Shown here: in pieces, positions 34,461-47,200 of the stretch
Numbering within the stretch: the first letter of the stretch is position 1
How the letters are laid out: the number at the start of each line of letters is the position of its first letter
Source of the DNA: Nageia nagi
Taxonomy: Eukaryota; Pinophyta
DNA: 64,000 nucleotides
Assembly (NCBI GenBank): GCA_050084985.1
Contig: JBITNC010000001.1
Coordinates: 17,112,001-17,176,000 of the forward strand
Direction: 5' to 3'
Made by a program: the position numbers and the translations under genes
The notes under the pieces: generated by a model
What the model saw: only the letters and a program-made list of their open reading frames with translations
Told to the model about the DNA's origin: nothing
The model's database searches: none

Positions 34461-36280
34461 AAATAACGAAACATAATAAGATTTGGAATAAGATCTTACT
34501 GATTATCTTAACTCTTTTTTTATATTTTATAGGCTTTCTTGATACGTTTGCATAAAGAAGATTCATACAAAAGAAAATAAAAATGGATGTATCAAATTTA
34601 TTATTTAGAGAAAGGTATTTACATGGGGTGATTTAATCGAAATATAAATAATAATTTGTAATTTCAAGACGAAGTCAACTAATTATTATTTCAAAATATT
34701 AACTATTTAATAAAAATTTAATTTTGACTTGGTGACCCAAGTGGGAAAAAATAATAATAAAAAAAAAATTTGGCGATATGGGTACTGTTCTAGACTAAAA
34801 AAATTCACCATTTTCCAATTTCATAATTTCTAAAATTCGCTTATTAGCGAATATTCATGGCTAAAATGATCCTTGAATTTAATTTTGATGTAATTTTGTT
34901 AAATTAAATGAGTTAACTTAATCATAGCTTAGTGTTATCTTAAAATGTGGTTAGGGTTAGAAGGAAGTTGAGTAATCAGGATAGTTGAAGAAAAAAATGT
35001 AATTGAAAGGTCAGAGTGCAACCTCTCAAGAGTATTATAAAATGGGAGAGCTCACTCATTTTTGTAATCTTGGAATACTCCTACAAGTTATATAATTGAA
35101 GATCAATATTATATCAATAAATAATAATATTATTGTGTTTTGTATTTGTTTGCTAATGTTTTACATGAGAAGAAAACTAAGTTTACAAGTTGATTTATAC
35201 TAACCTTACGTATTTTCTTGTTAAACTTATATACTTTCATATATTCAATTATAAACTTTGCAATTAATTTTGTGGTGGATGAATTCTTATACTTGCGATG
35301 AAGTATAAGATAAAGTATTTAGATGAAACATATTAGTGTTGAAGTAAATTGTTATATTTTATGTATATGATTGAATCAAAAAAAATTCTATGAAGAATCT
35401 TATACTCATTAGTTCAAACAAGTTTTGTAGTTAGATTAAATGTAATTTTTTCTTTTACAAGAATTATCTATGAAAGTTAATGTTCTTGACAAGAGACTAT
35501 TATTTGGAAGAAATCAATTCAACCATTACATTGTTTAGGAATTTTTATTTACTCTTTTGAAGACCACATCATAAAAAAAAGATGATTTTAAATCCCTTGC
35601 TATCCCCTTTTTCCTTGATAATAAAAAATGGTTATTACTGTTGACTTACTATTTTTAGATAATTATATTTTTATTATATTTTTTGGACCTTTCAAATTAA
35701 ATGGATTTGAGGGTTCAAAACCCATCAAACATAGTTAAGTTCCCTTTCTCATGATTCTACTCAATACAATCTTCCCAACATAATTTGAATGACATTATAT
35801 GAACCTATGATTATCCAACTATACCTCAATAATATTATATTATTTGATAAGTTAAAATCATTACCCAATTTCAAGAAATCCACTTAAATAAATAAAATCA
35901 AATAAAAAATAAAATTGGCAACAAATCCCATTGAAAAAAGGTAGTGGTAGAACATAAAATATAAAACCCTAAGCTACCAATTCAAAGCCATTCAAGCTCT
36001 TGCACAAGAAACATGACTTTTCGTTGGATAATAATAGCCCTCATTTTGTTAATAAACCATCATATAAAATTGGAAATGGTTATCCGACAATGAAAATATG
36101 ATCATAAAGCTTGAGTGTATATCAAAATCTTGTGATTCATTTGACATTCATTTTTTCACTATGTTTCATTATAAAACCCATGCATATATCAAATAAAATA
36201 TGTGCATATATACATAAAGCCTTTGTGTATATCAAATAGAAAAGTTAATTTTAAAAATTGGGTATATTTGTTGGTGAATG
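34461..36280. other. AT-rich spacer with a possible LTR-like remnant
   Basis: No gene is supported. Around 35029-35130 a TATAAAATGGGAGAG box is followed by polyadenylation-like AT sequence, reminiscent of an LTR, but no partner was found. A short hairpin, ATTCGCT-TATT-AGCGAAT, is at 34835-34852. Confidence 0.4.
35287..35345 (+). repeat. 58-bp dispersed repeat with perfect 9-bp stem, copy 2
   Basis: Second copy of the sequence at 28951-29009, with only a few differences and the same intact 9-bp stem. It lies about 830 bp beyond the right repeat cluster. Confidence 0.8.
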
Positions 36281-36287
36281 AAATGTT

Positions 36288-36346
36288 GTTGTACTGGTTA
36301 AGATATTGGAATTTGAGCTAAGCAACCTCATTCAAATCCTTGCAAC
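36288..36346 (+). mobile_element. Possible tRNA-like SINE fragment
   Basis: CTGGTTAAGATA near 36294 and CATTCAAATCCT near 36328 resemble A and B boxes at tRNA spacing. Weak support. Confidence 0.25.
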
Positions 36347-36819
36347 ATTATTTTTGTATTTTGAGGATTTTATTTTTTTTCCATCTTTTTTTTTATGTAC
36401 GTATAGGCTTTATGTATATATAGATATATTTGTTGTATATACGTACAAACTTTATATATATACACACAAACTTTATGTTGATATATACAATAACTTTATT
36501 AACATCGAGAGATGTTCTACAATGATAGACAAGGGGGAGGTAGAGAGCTCATTTATCACTTGTGTGTTCGTTAACAATAATCAAATGGTTGAAATTCATC
36601 TATAATTATAACTTATACTAGCTTTGATATATCTTTTTATATATCAAAAAATGCTTCTCGAGCCTATCTTTTATAATTATTTGAAACCTCCTATTCAAAT
36701 TATTAAAATTAATTTTATGCAAATTATTTTTAGTCTCTACAAGTAATTGATTCTATTTTTTTTGTGAATTACTATATAGCTATGTAGATATATTTTTTAT
36801 TAGTCAACTTTTTTTTTTT

Positions 36820-37140
36820 TTTTGAAATATAGCCAACATATTGTTGACAGACACACATGATATTGGACTCTCCACTCCCCATGTTGCAACTCTAATTACA
36901 CCTCTCAATGTAATAAATAGATGATGAAAATTAATTCATAATTTTTTTTAATATTTAATTATTGTTTCATATTTCATTATTATTATGTGATTAAAAATAT
37001 AATCGATATATTGTTGAGAGACACCCATACTATAACTATAATTATACTTCTCCATGTAATAAATAAATGATGAAAATTAATTCATAAGTTTTTTAATATT
37101 TAATTATTATTTCATATTTAATTATTGTTATGTGATATTT
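36820..37140 (+). repeat. Diverged tandem duplication, ~170 bp period
   Basis: Two copies share ATATTGTTGA, GAGACACCCAT/GACACACAT and the long block ATGATGAAAATTAATTCAT followed by AT-rich sequence. No coding content. Confidence 0.65.
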
Positions 37141-37779
37141 ATTATATATTTTTTATAAATAATATTTTTGAATGATATTTATTGTATTTTTATTTAATAA
37201 TATTTATGTAATGTATAAAACTATTTAAAATAAATACTTCAAAATTGATACAATATACTCCTACAATCATCTCATAAATCGCTGTTGATCTCCAGCAAAC
37301 TTTAATAAAAAAAATTCTTTCTTTCAATATTTAAGAGAACGATGAGATTTTGATTTACGTACGAGCTTTATGATCACGTTTTGGGCGTCGAATAGCCTCG
37401 TATAAAATTTCCTGGCCAAGAGACAATCCTACTTACGTACCATTTTGTGGGACTTACTCATAACTATGGATTTAATTATTATGTTTAAAATGTGATGGTC
37501 TCCATTTTGTCCCATACGTGTGAATTCTTATCAAAATGTAGGTGCATTGTTTCATTTCTATCCACACGTAACACAACCTCATCCACTCCAATGCCATGGA
37601 ATGGACGGCCTCGATCCATGTCATCGAACATCCCAAAATCCAATTATCAAATTAGGTCCACAGGAAAATAATTTACACCACAACAACAGGATTAGGGCAT
37701 AGCAAGATCTAGTCCTGACGTGAATGCTGGTGGTCGAAGCTTTGCTTCATTGTTTTCGCAAGAAATTATTCACTCCCCA

Positions 37780-37789
37780 TTTTATATCC
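37780..37789 (+). promoter_or_regulatory. Possible TATA element of the thioredoxin gene
   Basis: TTTTATATCC lies 255-265 bp upstream of the start codon in a local rise of GC content. Transcription from about 37815 would give a 5' leader of about 230 nt. This is position-based inference. Confidence 0.3.
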
Positions 37790-38043
37790 GACCGGAAGGG
37801 GCCTTAGACTACTTCTCCCAGTTGGGTAGTGTAGATTTCTTCATTGGTCAATAGAAATTGCTCCTTCTGGCACTTGGAATTCCAGTAGGTCTCAAAGGAC
37901 TCACATTTATCTTCTGGTCGTATAGGAAAGTTGGATTTTTCATCTGGGTAATCTGTATTTTTCCTATTTGGGTTTTGGGTCATCGGATTTTGCCTTGGAT
38001 TCTCCCCACTGTATTGGTTTCGATCAATTTTTGAGGTCTTTTA

Positions 38044-38281
38044 ATGGCTATGATGGCACCAGAGGCAGTAGGAGCTGTGTCCTCCACCATCACGGCCTCC
38101 AGGCCTTCAAACACAATGGTGTATGCACCAGTCCTGCGTGGCAAGAGCATGAAGGGCATGCTCACTTGCAGGGGGCTCGGGATTGGGGGTCATTCTAGGG
38201 GTCTTGTACTCTCGGGCAATCAGAGGAGGGCACGTGGATTCAGGGGTGTTGTCTGTGAGGCACAAGAGACTGTTGCTCAAG
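38044..38281 (+). CDS. Thioredoxin m exon 1 (transit peptide)
   Basis: 79 codons plus one base, GC-richer than its surroundings, ending in CAAG before the donor GTATGT. It encodes only the targeting sequence and the first residues of the mature protein. Confidence 0.9.
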
Positions 38282-41200
38282 GTATGTTGGCAATTCATTG
38301 GTGGTGGGTTAGCCTGATGTGGAGGTAGATAGATAGATATTTTGTGTGAGAGAGATGCACACATCTATACAATTATAGATATGTACGTATAATGTTTGCT
38401 CCTGGTTCTATAGTATTGATACTTCTATTGTAGATTTTTTTTTTAATTAATTATTATTATTTTAATATCTTAGTATTTTGACTTATCTGATTGTAGACAC
38501 TTTTTGTTTTTTTGGTGAGAACAGACTTTTATGCATTAAATTCAATTAGCATACACTAGAATCCTTTTGTTTTTGTTTTCAGTAGAGGGATGTACCAATA
38601 TCTTGTTGTCGATGTTTCCATTAAATATGTTGTGTAACCTGAACTATGTGGTTAGCATGTGGGCCTCGAGACTTATGGACTTCACTCATCAAATCGATGG
38701 AATTGTCAGAGAAAACTAGAGGACAATGGGTGATCTGCTTTGATGTCTTTCTTTTATTGAATGTGCCAAGGTTTTGAGGTGGCAGCAGTAAATCCGTACC
38801 AGGCCTTAAGGACCTGTTCCTGTGCACATATCACCTTGAAAAGAACTGATATCGGAAGAATAGATTGTCAAATATTTGTTAGTGAGGATTTTATCTTCAG
38901 CACATGGATGAAACGTTTTTAGATCTAAATCTCACTTAAAGATTCCACTTTTGAAAAATGTTAGGTTAAAAGATGTCAAATATCAGCTGTGCGTTTCTTG
39001 AAGATTTTTATAGTAGTGGACTAATTGAGCTTAAAAAGAAATTTATACTCTTCCGAGCTAAAATTTTCTATTTTCTGTCTTTCTTACCATTTTGGTATTT
39101 TCTTGGTATATACCCAAGCTTCTAAAGGATGCTTTCAAACCATAGGTTTTATAAATTGAGCTTTGTTTCTATGTATGGCAGATAAAAGAACCAGCGCAGA
39201 AGCCTAATTTGATCTAAATATTTTATGAAGGAAACTTTTGCGATTTCATGAGTGCAGTTAATAAGTAGGTCAATGTGCGTCATAATATGATCGATAAACT
39301 GTATTGATGAGGAGTTCTCTAGAGTTAAAATTTTCAACTTCCATGTGAAGTCAAAATCCCCTCCCTTAGAGTGCAGGGCAATCCTTAATAGTCATCACAT
39401 GTTTTTATTGGTCCTGAAGTAAATGCAATCCTTAATAGTCATCACATGTTTTTATTGGTCCTGAAGTAAATGCATTGTAATCTCCTTTTCTTTTTTGTGG
39501 AGGAATCATATGCTTGTAACGTAGGTTCTATGAAAGGACATAATTGTAATTGTAGTTTATGTTGAAAGTTGTAAGAAGTTCCATTCCATGAGGAAAATAG
39601 TTTGAGGGATCCATGATAGGAAAGGTTATTATTGATTGAAAATTGGATTCAGTTTCTATAGTCCGTAATTGTGCATGGCATGTTAGAGAGTGAAATTGAA
39701 TAACCATGGTGTAGTGGCATAGCCATTGAGATTTTGCTTTTAAATTTTCCCAAGATTGTCATAGTACTCAAAATTCTACATTGTAACTATGACCTTTAGA
39801 AAGAAGTGTGGTTAACTTTGATAGGTCAAGTGATGAAATTCCTAATATTGTTTCTTGGTGATAGATTATGACTTGGGAATTGCTCATGGATGCCAATGGA
39901 TCAATTTTTTATTATGTGTGTGCATTGTAAACCTATGTTCCATGGGTAACTGTACCACCCGTAGGACCCCAGGATCCCTGAACCCCGTAGTTGGGGGACT
40001 TGAAAGACGAGTACAAAACATACCCTGCAATGAACTCTCTTTTGAGGGGACTTCTGGGTGTCCTTAGGACGGCTAGGGGAGTTCTGGGCATCCCAGAATG
40101 GCTGGGGGACTTCTGAGCATCCCCTAGAAGTCTCGGAAATGCCCAGAAGTCCTTAGGACAGCTGGAGGCTTCTAGGCATTTCCGAGACTTTCAGGGAATG
40201 TTCAAAAGTCCCCCAGCCATCCTGGGGATGCTTATCGTCCACACAGCTGGGTCTCCCTCCTAAAACCTTGTTGTTGTGTTTCTCTAATTTGCATTGGAAG
40301 TACTACTAGGATGTTGAGTTCCACTGTTTGATGCTAAAGAATATGCATGTTGCCATTTCGTAATGAAATAAAAGTTATGTAAGCTTATAATTAAAGATCC
40401 TTATCATATGTTGGATGTAGACTCAGAAGACGTTGTTGTAGTTCAATTGATGAGCAATTGATCAGCAATAAGTTTAAGATGTATGAATATATTCTATTTC
40501 ATATTATGATTTTATGCGTTCAATTAAGATAAGACTTTCTAGATGTGGTATACAGTGCTGGACTATTAGACAAAATGGAATTCTGATTCTGTAACATATT
40601 AGTTGCATTTCAGAATGAAACACATAAAACATTTAAGGCATGTAGTCCCTTACATTAACATAGAGTGAAACCTTATGTTCTGACAATTTTTGCCTATTGA
40701 ATAAAGGAAATCTAAAACTCTGCATTAAACTACTTCCCTTCAGGATTAAGACAGACTTACTAGAACTTTCTATTCATGCTAGTCAAAATGGGAAAATGGT
40801 AAATTGGTTTGAGGCCAACCAGGTTCTCAATGATAAATGTTTCTTGAAGTTCTGAATTATATCAATCAAGAAACACGCTTAGAAGAAGAAGATGAATCAT
40901 GATAAATTGAAATTCATTTGTCTTGTAACTTTGTCTTAGACAATGAATTTCACATGTTTTATCATTTTCATTTCGTACTAAAACATTTTTTTTTGTTTAA
41001 TGTTGATTATGGTTTCATTATGATTCAATTATTAATTAATTAATTTCATAACATTTGCATTTTAATGATAAATTTAATAAAAATGTTTTATATATATATA
41101 TATATATTTTCATATTGCTGTACCTTCGCCATACTCAAAATCTGACACAAGTAATCCCCATACCGGAAACTTCATGGAACACTACTATAAACCCCTAGTA

Positions 41201-44200
41201 TTGAACATAACATTGCATTTTTGTTGTGACTAAATTATTGGGTCACCACATGTGGGTGGATAGTAGTTGTTGGAAGCATGTGCAACAACAGGAGTTGGTG
41301 TAATTGATGAATTTTGTTTTTGTGGGGAGGGGTTTATTATGAAGGACCAATTGCTAGATTGGTTGCTTCTACATATGGGACATGGTTGCTTGATATCACC
41401 AGAAAACAAATTGGTTTCTACACTACTATGGATTCAAACAGTTTACTGTATGCTTTGGAGTTTGAGCATCTGATGGTCTTGGATGCTAGAACAAAGGTTG
41501 GCATCTAGGATCATTTGTTGATGGCAGGCATCTTGAGAACCAGAAGGTGTATTACATGTTTGGTTCCCATTTAGATGAGTGAGAGAGCTGGGAATATAGG
41601 GATGTATTGTGGGGGCCAAACTTTTGATGGTTAATTTGGTCCTGAATATATGTTATTGTATGCTTATGAATGCTATGTTGCATTTTGCATAATTGATAGC
41701 ATTGTAGTAGATTTTGCATATGTTTTAGGGAAATAATATTTTACTTTATGATATTTTATTTTTGCATTATACTTCAGCCTGATGAAAGGCAGACTGGTAA
41801 AGTGGGCAATTTTCATAATGAAGGTTTACTAAATCGTTAATTTCCATAGTGGAGGCTCGAGTTCAAAATCTGATATTCTTGTGGTTTAATATTTGTACAT
41901 TATCTATGCAGGTGCAAATAGCTAGGATATAGTTTAAGTACCCTTCTTCTAAATATAAAAAGACATTCATTATAAAAAAAATTGTTATTGTTTTGATTGA
42001 TATAAAGAATTAAATAGTTAAGGAACATGTTATATCAGCCATAAGGTTTTATTTGGACATGTACTCTCCTAATTGGAGGAAGAGAGTTGTCTCGAAGGTT
42101 CTCCTTCCTTGTTTGGTCCTCGTTGGACCAATAGATCTACAAATAAAGATTCATGCATATTTGTATCCATGGTTTTTCCTATTCATATTTGAGTTGTTTA
42201 TATAATTTCTTTTGTTGGCATTATATCCTTCGTGGATACAATGTCAACAAGGTATCTCTATGATTGAATGTGCTGCATGGAAGCAAACAAAGTTATTCTT
42301 ATGCTTTTTTGGGCCCTAGATTCACCATGAGGGCTATGCGATGATATATATCTTAGAGAGATAGTGCATCCAATTACACTTTCAAGACTAGAGGTCTTTG
42401 AAACTCTAGTCACACCCACGATACTATATGGAGTTGAGATTTCGGGACCCGGCTTGAGAGCAATAGAATGGATCACGATAGAGAGGATGTTGGCCAATAC
42501 TTTGTCCCATTCCATTCGGAGCAAGAGGATGGTCCCTCACCTCATCATGCTTGTAGAGTTTGGTTATTGAGCTCTTCAAGTGTCTTCCATTGCTTCCATT
42601 GTCCTCTTCCTTTGTTGCATTCAAAGTGTATTTGATCGCAAAGGCGATAAAGCTAGAACACCTTATAGAGCTTTGGCTTCCTCAAACAACCTATTGTTGA
42701 GGGTTGATGTCGATGGTGGTTTGTTGAGGTTACCAAAGGGATCAACTAGGTCCCTAATAGATTCTTTCACAATGACCCAAAAGATGATCTATAGGGCCTT
42801 CATTTAGACCACTTGGATTTCACCCCTACTTCCACTAATACCCAAGTTGGCACATTATGCACATTATTATCTTCAGATTGATGAAAGATTGAACATTCCA
42901 CCTGGCTACACTAGCTTGCATCTTCCTCTTAGATTTAGGATGTTCCTTGGGTAGTTGTGGGTTTGTTCCCATCAATTGAGGATCGAGATGAACCACCACA
43001 TAGCATGAGATTTGTGAGTTTGTCGCCTTTTCTCTCTTGAGACTGACTTCGAAGACCATTTCATCTTCCAATGCTATTTTATTATGAGATCCAAGGTCGA
43101 TACCATTGCCTCTTTTGAGTCACACGACTTGTTATCTACATTCCTCCAGTACCTTGATCAACATTGCTTGGCTTGGTATCTACTAGAGACCTTCCTCTTG
43201 TGGAAGCGCCTTCTAGCTCATACTCAACATCCAATTAAGGACCATCGTATTACATTCGATTTTTGAGCTTCTTCTACTAAAGGGGCCTGGAGGAGATGAC
43301 ATGACAACCCTTGGCACACCTTGCATTGTACTAGGAGATGTCTTTAGGATACCTAAGTTCTGTCGAGGACTCGACAAATCTCATCCTTCTTCCCCTCCAA
43401 GTAGTACCACAAACACGACCCCCAAAGACTAGCAAGATCTCTCCTCGGAACAAAGAGCATCAGCATGCTCTCCCTCAAAGAGGCCTAGGACAACCTCCCT
43501 TTGATCGTCGTAGATTTTGTATCCCTTCCCTTTTCTTTAGGGTTCAAAGCATTTTTGTATGGGTGTATTTGCTTATGTTACCTTTTTTTTATGTTTTCTT
43601 TTAGAAATGCCTAGTAGGGGCTTTGTTGGTTTCTTGACCATGATTGTACATGCTAGTCCCATTAATTGCTTTTGGTCTTCCAAGGACATTAATATACTTT
43701 CTTTCTTCTTCCTCGAACTTCAGCTTGTTACTTGAGAAGAAACAATTAATTCCATTTTATAGAATGTGTTTGGTAAGCTTTGGATGCCTTGGAAGGTGTT
43801 TATGAAGTCCCTTGTTGTTATGAGGAGGCAAACTAAGTTATTCATAGTGTTGTCACTCCTTCCTTTGACATAAGCTTGGTTCTTTTAATTGGTAAATGGA
43901 GGACTTTGATAATAGCCAAGGGTCTACCTGACCTGCACAATTCACAATCTTTACTATATTTCACAATCATCATTACATGTAGAAGCTCTTAACAATTGCA
44001 TCATCACTACTCTTAATCATCATCCATGATGTCATCACAAAGCACCAACATCATCATTTTAAGGTGCTGATGGAGTTTGAACCTTGGTGGATATGTCGAA
44101 ACAACTTGATGATCCAACTGGTCAACCAAGTTGGTCAACGACTTCCCAACTTTTTAATTAAAGAAGGTTTTCCCATTTTATAGAATGTGTTTGGAGACCT

Positions 44201-47200
44201 TTAGATGCCTTGGAAGGTGTGTGGAAAGTCCCTTGGTGTTTCAACTTTAAGACAAATAGATTTGCAAATTCAAACTTTTCATACTTCAAAGTTGAACAAC
44301 ATCCTCCTGGATCAAGTATTCCCTCAAAAATTGCAATGGTCCTGTAATTGCTGCATATATAAAGATAAGCTTTATAGAATTTTTAAGTTATAAGGCTCCA
44401 CTTGCCTTGAATGGCCCACCCAAAATTTGTCCTCATCTTATGTGTTAATTTCTTGTGGTGGGTAGACGAAATTAGCATGTAGAACAACCATGGTTATTCT
44501 TCCACAAATATCACAAGAATGCATATACAATGCCTTGATTCATGATTTCTTCTATAACAATGTTTGGATGCGTGACTGTCATGTTTGTTACCATGCTCAA
44601 TTTCAAGATTGCTGTTTGTTTCACCTTCTTGTGCGGAGATTTGCAACTCTTTACATTCCTGTTTTGATTGTCCCCATGGATTTGGATTCCTCATCAAGTC
44701 TCATTTTGGTCTCCTTATTTTTCTTCTCTAATGGATGAAATCCTTCAACTGTAGGATCACTGAAATTGATGCACTCACTTGTTTTGCAAAATCATTAATC
44801 CTTCTGTGCATGAAAACTCTTATTTTTCAAGGAGAAGATTCTGCAACTATTGGTTCTCCTTCAACTTCTGATTCTGTTTCTTTAGATCTTCCTATTTTTG
44901 TCAGGTTGTAACCCTCATTGTTTTTGCCATGTGTACCTCCATGAAACAATTTGCTTTGATATCAGGATCTATGTTGGTAGGCTCAAGTCTGGAGCAACAC
45001 ACTTAATCCATGAACGCAGCCTTTTATGAGATATGAATATCCACATATAAGGAATTATAAAAGAGAGATATTAAGATACATGAAACTGAAGCAAGAATCC
45101 AAGAGCAGGACAAGATATGAACTAAGAAGATCAGTATATTGTACTGATATAGCTGTGCACATTAGTGTCTCTTTGTAGAGATATATAACAGGGTATCTCT
45201 TTGAGATAGAGGTCTCTTCTGCTGCGATATCCATGTACAGGACTGAATGTGTTGTGTGGGTGCAAAATAAGTTACTCATGGTGCTGTTCTTCTTCCTCAA
45301 CTTTAAGCTTGTTACTTGAACAAAGGGTTGTTCCAATTTAGAAAAATGTGTTTGATCATCATTGGATGTCTTGAAAGGTTTGTAGAAAGTTTCCTGACGT
45401 TCCAGCTTCGAAGACAAATTAATTGGCAACTGAAATTTGCATATTTTATAATTCAACAGGATTTTCATGGATCAACCACTAGCAGATTATTAAAAGTAAA
45501 GAAAGTTTAGTAATCATTGCTTGGGGCATTGACTTAGCTTGGTAATCATTGCTTATTTGTTTGCATGGTGACACTGTACATTCTGAGATTAAATCTGAAA
45601 AATTTCTTTAGCCATTGGTATCAGCTCTCTATGCAAGCCGGGCATCTTTGTTGAGAGTAGCATGCTTGTGATTGTTCAACCAGACTGACCAAACCACCAA
45701 AGACCAACTAATCTGACAATAACCCACTAAGGGAGCAGTCACCAGGGGGTTATCCTCAGCAAAGGGGCCAACTCTACGTTTAGGGTTGTGACGCATCCAT
45801 AGGAAATGCACAATTCAATGGTGTAACATCAATATTGAGGGAGCTAGGAAAAGGTCATAAGGGCCTTCTGTCGGGGATCACACCCGTTGAGAACCTAGGC
45901 TTAGGGCAAACAATGTCAGCTGAGACTGTAGGTATGCAAGTAGTACTAACAGCCTATAAGCCAGTGGCACTGACACATCTGCTCAGCCGAAAGGACTAGT
46001 CCCACTAATACAGACATTAGCTTACATGGGGATCATAGGCCTATGCATGAGCTGGCTAGGAATTGAGCCAAAAAATGACCTTTTTACATTTATCTTATGT
46101 ACATTTTGTCTTTTTTATTTTTTGTGGTTGCTGTAGGGATATATATGTGCTATTTGGTCACCAAAGATTCCTGGGACAACATTTTATACCTCTGTATCTA
46201 CCTGTAGTGATATTCTGATGACTCAGTGTACAACTATTTCACATATCATTTTATGGAGGATGCTACCGGCTAGATAAATGCTTATCATTTAGGGGCCCAT
46301 GGAAGCCCTTATCCTTTCAAGGAGACGCCTAACATATAAATTGCTTAGTGATTCAACCAAATGCTGATTAGACTTATAATTTTCCAAATATGTTACTTCA
46401 ATTATAGGATGTGTCTTTCCATTCCCAGATGCAAGGAAGAAGCACAACTTATTTCCCTATTTCAGAAGATCATGTCTTCTCCAGTTCCTTCCATTGTTGT
46501 CAAGAGCTCGTATTCCGCTGATTGTAATCATGGTGCATAATAACCTGGTGGCATTGCCAATCACCTTTGAGCAATGTTCCACACAAAGCATCTCTACCTC
46601 CTATTGTCTTAGGGGTTACATATCCATGGTGATGGACAGGGGATGCAGTGGTGCGTACTTGGGACACCCCCCCTCCCCATCATATCAGGGACATACAGAC
46701 TCCCTACACTTAAATATTAAAAAAGGCAAAAAACTGAAAATGAAGCATTCCTTCGTGTCCTTGAGCATCTCAAATACAGTTCAATGTGTTTGACAGTGGT
46801 GACAGTTAATGGTATCTATTGGCATTGCTTCTCAACTAGCACCAGCATAATGAATAGTAATTTCTGAAAATCAATCTGGGTCTGAGATTCCATTGCTACT
46901 TTTTATCAGATTCTGAACCAATATGGGAATCTCTATCAGTGACACATTGACGAAGACTGCTGGCTTTGGCAATTTAGAGACTGCAAATAGATGCAGCCCT
47001 AGACATGTGTTAGTGGCAACCTGTTTCAACAGTGTAGGCATATACAATCTGCCTTTACTGTCTTTGCATATTCTGCTGCATCCATCAGCTTTTCTAGGAT
47101 TGCCAGGAGCTGCTTTGTTAAAATTAACTTTCAATAAATTCATTAGTTTCATCTTCCATACTAAGCATATTCTTTACTGCTTAGTCTTTTGCTTTTGCAT

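Noticed and set aside
38107-38364. Minus-strand open frame over thioredoxin exon 1
   Set aside because: Antisense shadow of a GC-rich coding exon; no domain.
45055-45468. 137-codon minus-strand frame in the thioredoxin intron
   Set aside because: No recognisable domain, overlaps the three-copy diverged repeat, and no splice or start context supports a gene.
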